From the NCBI GenBank assembly GCA_034509735.1, contig JACGWO010000004.1:14303395-14367394 (forward strand): 64,000 bases of DNA, written 5' to 3'. The stretch comes from Sesamum alatum (lineage: Eukaryota; Streptophyta; Magnoliopsida; Lamiales; Pedaliaceae). Below, piece after piece: positions 44,401-53,887 of this stretch (position 1 is the stretch's first letter; each line of letters starts with the position of its first letter). The translations under genes and the position numbers were made by a program. The notes beneath the pieces were generated by a model, which ran no database searches, was not told where the DNA came from, and worked only from the letters and a program-made list of their open reading frames with translations.

Positions 44401-44820
44401 TATTATGTGATCAATTATTTTTCTTGTACTATTTTCTAATCAGATAATAAGTGTTTTATATTCGTCATATAATTAGATTTGATCCAACAAAATTGAATAC
44501 GAATTAGAAATTCCTTTTTCATAGACCATATCACATAATAGGATCAGAAGAAAAAGACTCATTTTCTCACTATGCCCTCTACTCGTTGCAAGATCAAGAC
44601 TTTGAATGTAGTAGATTACGTTGATGTTACATTTTTACACTGTCTTGACCATATGACTTAATTTCATTGTTCTTGTCATTTAATACAGCAATATCGCCTG
44701 CAAACGAGACTACCGAATGATACAAGCCCAAAAATGTTGCCTAAAGGAACAAGCTACAAGCATGCCAAGTTATGGGCTCATTACTTTAGTAGCAACTTTA
44801 AATGTTATAGACCTAAGTGA
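38427..44820 (+). CDS. GARP/G2-like transcription factor, HHO (NIGT1/HRS1) type, five exons
   Basis: Exons: 38427-38529, 38758-39017, 39118-39355, 39453-39529 and 44689-44820, all with GT...AG borders and matching phases, giving 269 residues. Exon 1 holds the hallmark LEEERRKIQVFQRELPLC; exon 2 has EIETCKQQL and a Ser/Lys-rich stretch with KSDWLQLWYQTPDP; exons 3-4 hold the DNA-binding MYB-like repeat (ARRCWSPELHNRFLQAVQQL, VATPNQIRELMMVDEL, NEQIKSHLQ); exon 5 supplies QYRLQTRLP. These nuclear proteins repress nitrate- and phosphate-responsive genes in known plants. Odd points: the motif usually read KYRLHTRR is QYRLQTRL, and only about 35 residues follow, with no EAR-type repressor motif, so the tail is short. 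Exon 2 could also end at 39005, in frame. Intron 4 is 5159 bases, mostly retrotransposon. It may be a weak or failing paralogue. Confidence 0.82.
39686..39690. repeat. Target site duplication AGTTC, left copy
   Basis: AGTTC just before the solo LTR at 39691; repeated exactly at 44348-44352. Confidence 0.85.
40017..40021. repeat. Target site duplication CCATG, left copy
   Basis: CCATG before the nested element's left LTR; repeated exactly at 44282-44286. Confidence 0.88.
40022..41213 (-). repeat. 3' LTR of the non-autonomous element (1192 bp)
   Basis: In plus reading it is bounded by TGTCACGGGCGGACTC and GGACGGCCTCTGACA. It matches 43244-44281 throughout except for two blocks of roughly 75-95 bases present only here (near 40865-40960 and 41085-41165). 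Confidence 0.88.
41621..41762. repeat. 49-bp tandem repeat, about 2.9 copies
   Basis: Units start GCTGGAAGTCTGTGTACGCC at 41621, 41670 and 41719, each continuing CCTACACTCTCTTCCCAAAC. Weaker relatives of the same words (CTGGAAGTCTG, ACTCTCTCCCTC) run from 41420 to 41960. It lies in the interior of the non-autonomous element. Confidence 0.85.
43230..43241 (-). promoter_or_regulatory. Primer binding site of the non-autonomous element
   Basis: The plus strand reads GCTCTGATACCA, so the minus strand reads TGGTATCAGAGC, two bases from the end of the 5' LTR. It is complementary to initiator tRNA-Met and sets the orientation as minus. Confidence 0.88.
43244..44281 (-). repeat. 5' LTR of the non-autonomous element (1038 bp)
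   Basis: In plus reading it is bounded by TGTTACGAGCGGACTC and GGACGGCCTGTGACA. It is shorter than the 3' LTR because of two deletions. Confidence 0.88.
44689..44820 (+). CDS. HHO gene exon 5, beyond the intronic retrotransposon
   Basis: TTTAATACAG precedes CAATATCGCCTGCAAACGAG, which reads QYRLQTRLP and completes the SHLQ that ends exon 4 in phase 0. The exon is 44 codons and ends RPK then TGA. The match in motif, phase and place across 5.2 kb makes it the missing last exon rather than chance. Confidence 0.75.
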   Translation, partial: QYRLQTRLPNDTSPKMLPKGTSYKHAKLWAHYFSSNFKCYRPK

Positions 44821-45302
44821 TTATATTAGGCCTAGCTGAGTTATCAACAACATTGGATTTTTTTGTTTTTTGTTTTTCAATTTTAATGTTGTTGCTGCTC
44901 CACTTCTTGGGCCCATGAGAAATTTAGTGGATATCGAAAGTAAAAAAATTTTGGGCCCATAAAAATGAATTAAGTGGATTATGTAAAGTAATATATACTA
45001 GTGTGTGGCACATTCAAATGTGTGTGCAATTAATTTAAAATTTAACTAATATATTGTTACTTTTTCATAATATATATATATATTAGTTAAATAAATAAAA
45101 AATAGTAAAAAAATAAAAATTATGGGAAGTTATTGAAATGAGAGTGGGGGAAGAGGGACAGAGAGAGAGAGTTGGAGGTTGAGAAAAAGAAAAAAAAATT
45201 ATTAAAATAATTTAAAAAATACAAAAATGGCAGATAAAAAAAATTGAGATACCAAAGAGGTGCTCTTCAATTATAACAAGGTATAAATATAGATATATAT
45301 GG
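44821..45302. other. Downstream of the HHO gene, no further gene seen
   Basis: AT-rich sequence holding the presumed HHO 3' untranslated region. No coding family is recognised. Confidence 0.5.
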
Positions 45303-45741
45303 CTTAAATGTATTTTTAGTCCCGTAACTTAGGTCATTTGGTATTTTCGTTCTTTAATTTTCTAAGGTGGCATTTTGGTCCTGTATTATTTTAATTTTCG
45401 TGATTTTAGTCATTTTTTGGTCGGAGTTCACCCTTCTCGCGGAAAAATGCATGTGTCTCTCACGTGACATTTTATAATCGGGGCTTTTGTTTTTATTGAC
45501 CCATTCCTGTCAGCATTTTTGTCCTTTAACTTTTTAGAATAGTATTTTGATCATGCATTTTTTTAATTTTCGTGATTTCAGTCATCTTAGCGATTTCACC
45601 CTTCTCGCCGGTGGATGTGAACTCCGGTGAACAAAAGGACTAAAATTGCAAAAATAAAAAGATACAGGATCAAAATTCTACCCTAGAAGTTAAAGGACGA
45701 AAATGTCAAATGGCCTAAGTTATGGGACCAAAAATACAATT
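45303..45741. mobile_element. Inverted-repeat MITE, about 439 bp
   Basis: The left arm is GCTTAAATGTATTTTTAGTC then CCGTAACTTAGGTCATTTGG; the right arm inverted is GATTAATTGTATTTTTGGTC then CCATAACTTAGGCCATTTGA. The arms are 100 bases or more. Flanks are ATATATATG on the left and ATATATATATG on the right, which may be a 9-bp duplication but the AT repeat makes this uncertain. Confidence 0.7.
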
Positions 45742-46682
45742 AATCATATATATATGTTTGAGGTAAAAATGATGAAATTGCATTGGTAGGTATTAAGAAA
45801 AAGTTCCAACAAATCTCTACACATGCAAACACAATTTAAAAATCCAACTTGTCCACTATTAAAAAATAAAACATTGGCAGCTAACTTCATTCTCTTTCTT
45901 CCTCCACAGTTTGTAATAGTTGAGCTTTTGTGACACCATCTATCATGAATTGAAAATGATCAAAGTAGTTAAAATATGGAAACCAAATGGGGCAAAAGAA
46001 AAAAAAAAGGGGGGGGGGGGGGGAATAACCATCAACCTCATAAATCATAACTTTAAGCGTTATCTGTTGGATTTATAGATGATTCCACATCATAAACAAC
46101 TGCATTAGTCAAAACATAATAGGAAATAAGTTATATTAATAAATACAAGATTAACGATACTAAAGATGTATAGTAAAACCTCTATATATTAATACTCTAT
46201 AAATTAATAAACTCTCTAAAATGATAAAATCTCCCGGTCCCAACTTGGGCCTTTGTAATAAATCATCAAATTCGATAAGATAATAATTTTTCAAAAAATC
46301 CCTTTATAAATATTAGGTCCCATTAAAACTCTAAATTAATAATTCATAAATATTACAATTATAAATATTATGGTAATTTGCATTTGATCACATAATGCTT
46401 TACGCATTTGATCATTCATGGATGATTTTGCGATGCCTTTTAGATGAGAAGACATGGTTGGGTGTTATGAATTATTTTATTTCCACATTGAGATTTATAT
46501 AGTATATGTTTCATTCATCATGCATGAATATATTTAATTGGCTATAATAGTTATTTAAGTGCAATAAATTAATGTAAACATGTATATTTAAGTAATTCCA
46601 ATGAATTGATACATGTGTCCACGAATATAATAGTTAATTGTATACAATGAATTGATATTATACATGAATATATTAATTAATT
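45742..46682. other. AT-rich DNA with a possible MITE fragment
   Basis: A run of 15 G lies at 46009-46023. 46170-46230 has AAACCTCTATATATTAATAC and ATAAATTAATAAACTCTC, words seen at ends of plant miniature elements, but no matching inverted end is found. No gene is seen. Confidence 0.4.
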
Positions 46683-47420
46683 ACAAAGCTCCAAGCTGGA
46701 CAACCCAGCAAGCCAAGCTCATATGGCCCAAAAACAGTAAGACTTACATACAAGCCCACTTTTCATCTACTGACCTGGTAGGCCCACAGGGAAGCCTCGT
46801 ATAGCAAGCCTAGTCAGCAATCAACAGGGATTTCACGTCATATAGGTGACCAACATGTGGGGCCACGTCATGCTAAAAATTCTCATCCGAATTCCCAGAG
46901 AACTATATGGAATCGTGATTTTTCTCAGCGGGTAATAGGTTTCCCGACAAAATATGGCAAGGATGATTCAAACAACCATATCTCCCTCAATTCTTATCCG
47001 ATTCATGCGCGGTTGGTTGGAGAAGATAGCTGATTTCTTAAGGTTTTCAACGCCGTACGGAAATCAATGTAACTACCCCAAAACAGGATACACGGACCAT
47101 TATAAAATGGTTGACTAACTAGTCATTTGTCAAGTACCTTCTACTTAACTTTTATCCTACTTTGCAACTTAACTTGGACACGGATTCTCTCTATTTTCTG
47201 GCCATTTTTTAGCACACTTTCATACATTCTATCACTACAAAAACGTCACTTTTACCATTATCCTCACATATCTTAAGTTTCTCATTTATTTCTTTCAGTA
47301 TACATTTATTGACTTAAGCATCAGAGTGCTAACCCCTGTCTGCAGGTTAGTCTCTCCTACAATCTTGAGATTTTTGTGAAGGTCCCTCGATATTTTGTGG
47401 TGCTGTTGGACCCCGGTACG
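46683..47420 (+). repeat. Probable Ty3-gypsy 5' LTR
   Basis: The sequence before the TTGGCGTCGTCTATGG leader motif has a TATA-like ATTATAAAATGG near 47100 and TGACTTAAGCATCAGAG near 47310, matching TGACTTAAGCATCGGAGG in the LTR at 62149-62604. The left limit is not defined by any repeat and is approximate. No second LTR exists in the window. Confidence 0.55.
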
Positions 47421-47466
47421 CTTTATTGGCGTCGTCTATGGAAACACTTGAGCTTTGATGTGAGAA

Positions 47467-49063
47467 ATGGCCGATTCAGATAACACTGGATCTTTCTTGG
47501 CAGATGCCTCTCTCCCTGCTGCAGTAGGATCAGCCATCCTACCATAGACCAGACTATATGTGCCCCGTTCCAACTAACGACCCATCTCCAACAAGTGGTT
47601 TCCCTGCTCCAGTTGCCGACTGCCCCACTCCAGCTGATCATGTCCCGGCCCCGGTGGCCAATCCAACTCTCGCTCCTGTATGAGCATCTTCACCAATCCA
47701 TAGTGGAAACATTCACTCAACTTTCTGCGACTCCCAAGCTAGTAGTGCAAGACCTCCCTCTCACCGAGAGCAAGGAGGAACGCCAGGAAGTCAGCCAATG
47801 GACGAGTGCGCTCCTGCTGGACAACAGCAAGATGGATCCTCCATACTGGCTCTACCAGCATGGAGGCAGCCCCTTTCCAGCCTCCTGAAATCTGGCAAGC
47901 CCTCAGGAATGAGGTGGTCGAGTTTCGCCAACAGGTGACCAAAGACGCCTTGCCCGCTGAGCGAGGCATTCCCTTTAGCACTGATATCATAGCCGAGGAG
48001 CTCCCTGCTCACTTCCGGCCACCTTCCCATTTGTCTGCTTACAATGGTACTACTGACCCTGCTGAACACATGAGTAAGTTCGAAAATGCAGCCCTGCTGT
48101 ACAGGCATACTGATGGTATTAAATATCATGTTTTGCTTACCACACTAACCGATTCTGCTGAACAATGGTTCGACCAACTTCCAGATGGATCAGTAAGATC
48201 TTTTGCAAAATTTAGTTCCCTTTTCCTGCACCAGTTTGCTAGCAGCAAGAAATACCAAAAAATAGCCATTAGCCTTTTTGGAGTCAAACAGAAGGAAAAG
48301 GGTTTACGTCCAGCACTTCAACAATGCAATCCTAGAAGTCCCTACTGACCACTAGGAGGTGCTGGTCAGCGGTGTTACCCGAGGCCTCCGAATGGGGCCC
48401 TTCTTCGAATCCTTAGCGAAGAGGCCCACAGTTAATTTCCACGAAGTACTCGCTCGAGGAGAGAAATACATGAACCTCAAGGATGCCTAGATGGTCAAGA
48501 TAGGAGACAACAAGGATAAAAGAAAGGACGGAGATACCTCATCCCTCTGCAGGAGCAGGGGAGAACCTAGAGGACACCTCAACCCCCTCGATTCCAAGAA
48601 TGAGCATTACACCCCACTGATCACTAGCCCGGCATGAATGCTGATGGCCATAGACCGCCACCCTGATCTACAGTGGCCTAAGGGTGATGAGGAAGGCCCC
48701 CAACTTCCTAAATCTAAATACTTTTGCAGGTACCAGAGGGAATATGGACATGATACCAATAGGTGTTGTCTGCTAAGACAGGAGATAGAGCGGCTCATCC
48801 AAGCGGGCTACTTGAAAGACTATGTCGACAAGGATCAACGTTGTGAGCAGAAGGAGGAACGCTCCAGCCATCGCGATTCCTACAGGAGCGAGGACCAGGT
48901 CGCTGATCCGCCCAGGAGGAAGCACAGAAAGGAAAATTCCGGCTAAGGAAGAGAGCCCATAAAACACCCCTGCTAACCGAGTGATCCATATGATTACAGG
49001 AGTACCTACTCACGGGGACTCCATCAGAGCTAGGCGAGACATGCCCGCGCTGCTCGGGCAGTA
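47467..49063 (+). pseudogene. Ty3-gypsy gag remnant, truncated before pol
   Basis: ATG at 47467 follows the leader motif, then stops interrupt. The gag domain is clear at 47880-48350: FRPPSHLSAYNGTTDPAEHM, ALLYRHTDGIKYHVLLTTL, AEQWFDQLPDGSVRSFAKF, HQFASSKKYQKIAISLFGVK. It goes on with GMGPF-like sequence (RMGPFFESLAKRPTVNF) near 48390 and a knuckle FCRYQREYGHDTNRC near 48720-48770, in which the first His of C-x2-H is Gln. VIHMITGVPTHGDSIRARR near 48980-49040 is the start of the protease region. Nothing of protease, RT or integrase follows, so the element ends by truncation at about 49063. Confidence 0.85.
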
Positions 49064-49844
49064 ATGGAGCTTTACATTCATGAAAGATTCCAAATTAAAG
49101 ATTAGATTGTGTTCACAAGAATTCACAAGAATCAACCATCAATCATACAAAGGAGTAAACATTTCAGTTATGCTCATGCAATTGGGTGATGAACATGATC
49201 TATTAGTACCGTCAAGAGTTCATTCTGAAAATACTACTAGTTAAAGTAGCATATGTTTACATTGGCGATATGAATTTGAATGCTTACCAAGATATTTGAT
49301 AGGATTAAACATTGGTTCGTGATGACAATAGATCAGCTATAAAGACCCTAAAGCACAAGCACAATATAACCATATCATTTCAACAAATAAGCCTGTGATC
49401 TTAGGGACAAGTAGATTTTCAATTTCCAAGTGACACCCAATAAAGATATCTTGGATTTTATCTCCCTTTTGCTCTGATTTAGTTAATATTTTAATTTTCC
49501 CAATTCTCTATAATTCAAGAATTGATACAAAAAAATAAAGGAAGAAGCAAATAGGGGTAATATTTCCACCTCTGTATCTGTTCCTGATTCTCAGATTTTA
49601 CAAGGACAAATCTAACAACAAGCACAGATCCCTCCAAAGATGATAGCTTTTAGCAGAAATAATTAAAAGAAAGAAAGAAAAGTTTCTAATGAATTCACCT
49701 AACTTTAACCTTCAAAACTCAATATTCATGAGAACAATTTTCTTAAATCCGCCTAGAAAATGTTGAAAAATGGTGAATGATAAATTAAAAAATAATTTTT
49801 TTTAATAAATATATGTCTATCAAATTAAATCGTGATAAGTTATT
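49064..49844. other. AT-rich DNA, no gene seen
   Basis: No coding family, repeat boundary or RNA gene is recognised in this stretch. Confidence 0.5.
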
Positions 49845-50309
49845 TGTTACGATGTGCGATGCATAACAAGCTCATGACACGTGAATGATGGTTGATGGAA
49901 CCCAATCATCATCCGATCGTGTCTAATCAACCAAATAGGTGTGTCTTGTGGTTGAAATGATGTGTCTGTTAGGTGAAACAATACGTCAATTTGGGTGAAA
50001 TGGTATGTTCGTTAGGTGAAATGATGCGTCCATTCAGATGAGTCATAACCCTTCAAATGCATCTTTTCTGATTGAACATGTCCATTCAATGATATCTTTT
50101 CAACTTCTATAAATAGGACCTCCCATTTCATTTCACCAATTCATTTTCATAGTATTATTAAGCATTAAAGCATCTTACAAGTATAGTTTTAGTAAGAGAG
50201 TTCCAAAATATTTTTTAACTCGTTTCTCAAAGTTTGTAGTGCTATTACTTCGAGATTGTAAGTCATTGTATCTTTGGAGACAAATTGTCATTTCCGTTAG
50301 CATCAGAGC
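49845..50309 (+). repeat. LTR-like fragment with tandem repeats and degenerate primer site
   Basis: It starts TGTTACGATGTGCGATGC, has four 21-22-base units built on TGAAATGATGTGTCTGTTAGG (starts 49953, 49974, 49996, 50017), a TATA-like CTATAAATAGG near 50107, and ends before TTAGCATCAGAGC (50297-50309), which resembles TGGTATCAGAGC with changes. The order enhancer-like repeats, TATA, leader, primer site suits an old 5' LTR with no gag following. No target duplication was found. Confidence 0.45.
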
Positions 50310-51148
50310 GGCGCAATAATTGTCTTAAAGATAAAAAGTTTAATTCTTGCATCCACTTCATAATACACAATTATCGCATAAACCTCAAGATCTCCTAACA
50401 GAAAAAACATCAAACCTAAACTACTCAAAAAAACTTCCCAAGAGAAAAGGAACTTGACCACAATAACCAAATTCACTTATTTCAAATAATCCACTTGGAA
50501 TCAGCAATTAATCGAAAATTCATTAAACAAAAATCTCACCAATAACAGATAAATGAAAATCAATTAATACATAACTACCCATATCATTTCAAAAAAGAAG
50601 CCAATTGCACAAACTAAGATCACTAAAAAAAGTTCAATTTCTATAAAAGACATAGATCTTACCTTAGCAACATTGATACAGATTCGAGATAAATCGATGT
50701 CTTTTACCAATTCCCTTAGTCAAAATAATAAAAAAGAAAAATTGAAATCACACACATTAATGCTACAACAACATAAAAGAAAAACATTTTACAGTTCCCC
50801 CCTTTAATAGATATAGTTATAGTGCGAGGAGGCTTTCAAGAATGGCTTTTCAAGCTTAGTGGCGAGGCGATGGTGGAGCAGTGGCGAGGCGGTGGTGGAG
50901 CAGTGGAGAGGTGACAGTGGAGTAGTAGCGGCCGGGGAGTTGAGAGAGATTTTGGGGAGGAGAGACAAGGTCACAAGAGTCACGAAAGAGTGGAGAGAGT
51001 TGGACAAAAATTGGGTATGGATAAATCGGGTAACAAAGGGGTACATTACCCGACCCATCGCCAACCATTTTAATTTAACGGGTTTGAGTTTGAGTTTGAG
51101 TATGGGTCTAAGTTAAATGTATGGGGTTGAGCGTGGGTCTGGTATGGA
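50310..51148. other. AT-rich DNA with a short 22-bp tandem repeat
   Basis: Three units of GTGGCGAGGCGATGGTGGAG-CA start at 50859, 50881 and 50903. Around them 50820-51060 is GA/GC-rich. Open frames there have no family signature. No gene is supported. Confidence 0.5.
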
Positions 51149-51156
51149 GAATTTAG
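51149..51156. repeat. hAT target site duplication GAATTTAG, left copy
   Basis: Eight bases before the element, repeated exactly at 51950-51957. Confidence 0.85.
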
Positions 51157-51949
51157 TAGGGGTGATCAAAAAAATTTAAAACCGTCCAAAATCGCCCGAA
51201 TCAATTCGAATCGAACTGTTTTTTATGATTTATTTTTCAAACCGCGATTCTAAATTTAGAGTAAAACCACACTGCACTATTGGTCTGGTTTTTATTTAAA
51301 ACTTTCAAAAACCGCTAAAAATCAAATCGAATCGCTAAATATAATTATTTTTTAAACTATATATATAATAATTGGATAAAATAATTAATTGTTTAGAAGA
51401 ATTTCATATTCAAATTATATAAGCCCATAATTCATAGTAACTTGATAAAAAAAATTTTGTTTAATTATGTAAGCCCATTAGGATTAATTAATTATTAATT
51501 AAATTCGATATGCTTTCTTGATAATATATTTGATATGGCCATAACCGACCCTTAACCTTTGTTCGCTTAAGTGTTTTTCTATTGCTTAATTTTCTAGATT
51601 GTCAATATTGATATCAAACTCATGACTTCAGGAATTAATTACTATATAAGTTTCTTATATTTTAATCTACCTAAAGTTGTGGAGAGTGTTGGTGGTTATG
51701 ATGCATAATGTTGGTCTTTTGTGCTTGCTTAATACAAACACATGTTTTACTTCTTGATTTTTGTTAGTCTCAACGTTTTATTTTTGTTGTAAGTATTAAA
51801 ACCGCCAAACCGCCAGAGCCGCTCGAAATCGCACCTTTAATTTTGGGTTTTAAAAGTGAAAGCTTGAAAAATTATTTTATAAAACCACCAATAACAATTT
51901 GATTTGAAAATAGCTTTAAAAAATCGAAACCGTACCGTGAGCACCCCTA
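51157..51949. mobile_element. Non-autonomous hAT element, 793 bp
   Basis: It begins TAGGGGTGATCA and ends, inverted, TAGGGGTGCTCA, with a perfect 8-bp duplication GAATTTAG outside, the signature of hAT transposons. Subterminal AAACCG/CGGTTT words are abundant on both sides (51190-51330 and 51800-51940). No transposase is encoded, so it depends on one elsewhere. Confidence 0.85.
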
Positions 51950-51957
51950 GAATTTAG

Positions 51958-52293
51958 GGCCAATGGAAGGCTTACATTGGACATCCATGGGGGAGCTTCT
52001 CTACTTTCAATCTTGCTATGTAGAGGTGTTGCTTAAGCCAAGTGGAAGCCTTGGAGTCGAATTCAACAATGATTCTCTAAAGTGTGTTACAAGCAACTCA
52101 TACGTAAAGCTTCTGCTGAAAAAAAGGTACATATTTTGGACTTCTACAAACCATAACTCGATATCTATGAGGGAGCCTTCTTTTAAGAAGATCAAGGTCC
52201 CAAGAAATGACCGATTATGACCTCGTCGAAGAACAACACAAGCTTCGTCTCGAATGAAATTATTTTAATAATGTAAAGAAAAAAGAAAATTAT
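51958..52293. other. Short intergenic stretch before the copia element
   Basis: A chance open frame (51963-52220) has no recognisable domain. Nothing else is seen. Confidence 0.4.
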
Positions 52294-52298
52294 GAAAA
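52294..52298. repeat. Target site duplication GAAAA, left copy
   Basis: GAAAA before the 5' LTR; repeated exactly at 57191-57195. Confidence 0.88.
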
Positions 52299-52605
52299 TG
52301 ATAAAATAGGCAGATTAAGTTAACTATGCTGAAAACGTGTTTTCCCTTTATGTACACGCTTTTGTTTATTTGTATTTAATTGTTTGTTTTGGTTTGGTTA
52401 GGATAGCAGTTAATTAGTTACAACAGTTAGAATATTTAGTTAAGCAAGCAGTTAATGAGCTCGTAAGCTCAACTTCTTTTCCAGGCTCTATATATAGGGC
52501 TCTTGTACTGTAGAAAGATTCATTTTTCAATTTTAACTTCAGCTTGCTTATACACAGATTGCTCTCTACAATGGCGTTCTTGTGCGTTTCCATAGTTTTC
52601 CAGCT
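52299..52605 (+). repeat. Copia 5' LTR (307 bp)
   Basis: It begins TGATAAAATAGGCAGATTAA, has a TATA box GCTCTATATATAGGG near 52485-52500, and ends TTTTCCAGCT, where the 3' copy ends in CA. Confidence 0.9.
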
Positions 52606-52617
52606 TGGTATCAGAGC
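52606..52617 (+). promoter_or_regulatory. Primer binding site, initiator tRNA-Met
   Basis: TGGTATCAGAGC immediately follows the 5' LTR. Confidence 0.9.
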
Positions 52618-52759
52618 CATCAATTGATGGTCTCTGGTCTTACTTTCCTTCCTGATACGAATTTTTTTCCCCCTTTCTTCCTCATATTGCTTCTCGTACG
52701 AAGATCTTTTCTTGAGCTCTTCTTTTTCTGTTTTAGTTTCTTGGCTTAATTATTGCACT

Positions 52760-53887
52760 ATGGCGGGCAAGAATGTCGCCGGAGAAGGCGAGGGTTCGAT
52801 TGGAGAAACGAAGACCCAGATTCTTCCTTAGGTGCTGCGACTGAATTGTATGGTGGTTTCTTGGATTCTGAATTCAATTGCCAAAGACATTGCCAAAGGT
52901 TTTCTGTACACCACTTCCACAAGGGATCTTTGGCTTGATCTTGAGGCCAGATATGGTGAGAGTAACGGACCCCTTCTTTACCAGCTACAGAGGCAAATCA
53001 CCTCCATCACCCAAGGGGATCTAAGCGTGGCTGCCTATTTTACAAAACTGAAGAAACTGTGGGATGAGTTGAGCTGCCTCACCACCCTCCCACCATGTTT
53101 GTGTGGAGCCAGTAAAGCTCTTGCGGACCAGAATGCCTCTGGTCAGTTGATACAGTTCTTGATGGGCTTAAATAAAGCCTACGATCATGTCAAGAACCAG
53201 GTGCTCTTAATGGATCCTTTACCTACTGCTCCTAAGGCTTATTCAATGTTTCTTAGAGTTGAAAAATAGCGGGAAGTTTATCCTGGGATGAGTAATGGGA
53301 ACCAAGATGGGGCCATGAGTGCAAGGGCATATAATGCTGGTAGAGAGGCAAGCTTCAGGCAGGTGCCTAGAGGTAGAGGGTTCCAGGACAAGAGGTCCCA
53401 ATTCTGTGATCATTGCAATAAAAATGGCCATACCAGGGAAACTTGTTTCAGACTGATTGGTTTTCCTGACTGGTATAAAACCATGATGGAAAGGAGGAGG
53501 AGGATTGGGAATGGCAAAGGCAGGGCACTCAATGCTGCACATGAATCAGGAGAGGGTAGCTCTCAAGGAACAGTTGATAGGGTACCTGATGGTGTGAATA
53601 TGGCTGAGGTTGTCAGGGCAGAGCTTATGAGGCTACTGCAGGGACAAGGGAATGCAGAGATAAGCAACACCAACTTTGCTGACTATGAGGATTTTGCAGG
53701 TACCATCTCAGACTCATATCCTATTACTGCTTTACATAAGTCTTCCTGGATTATAGTTAGTGGAGCATCCATCCATATGTCTGCTGATTTAACTCTATTT
53801 ACTAGACTGGTCACTCTTAAACAAACAACATATGTAAAACTCCCTGATGGGACTAAGAAGATAGTAATACAGGAAGGAGATGTATAG
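52760..53887 (+). pseudogene. Copia Gag and protease (broken)
   Basis: ATG at 52760 opens MAGKNVAGEGEGSIGETKTQ, with a stop at 52829-52831 where Trp is expected. It continues MVVSWILNSIAKDIAKGFLY, LQRQITSITQGDLSVAAYFT, KLKKLWDEL, then a stop at 53267-53269, the zinc knuckle CDHCNKNGHTRETC near 53407-53448, and the protease start SSWIIVSGASIHM near 53745-53780. The protease motif is normally DSGAS, so the catalytic Asp is Val. A stop at 53885-53887 ends the frame. The Gag lacks the usual N-terminal part containing the NYxxW motif, so there is also a deletion near the start. Gag would package RNA; the protease would cleave the polyprotein. Confidence 0.88.

Noticed and set aside
46170..46400. 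MITE with AAACCTCTATATATTAATAC end
   Set aside because: No inverted partner end or duplication found, so not listed as an element.
49953..50037. Regular 21-22-bp repeats that could look like a CRISPR array
   Set aside because: The units are adjacent without unique spacers and this is plant nuclear DNA; they are tandem repeats.
52606..52617. Initiator-Met primer site as a sign of an integrated pararetrovirus
   Set aside because: No movement or coat protein is seen, and LTRs with target duplications and integrase identify a copia element.
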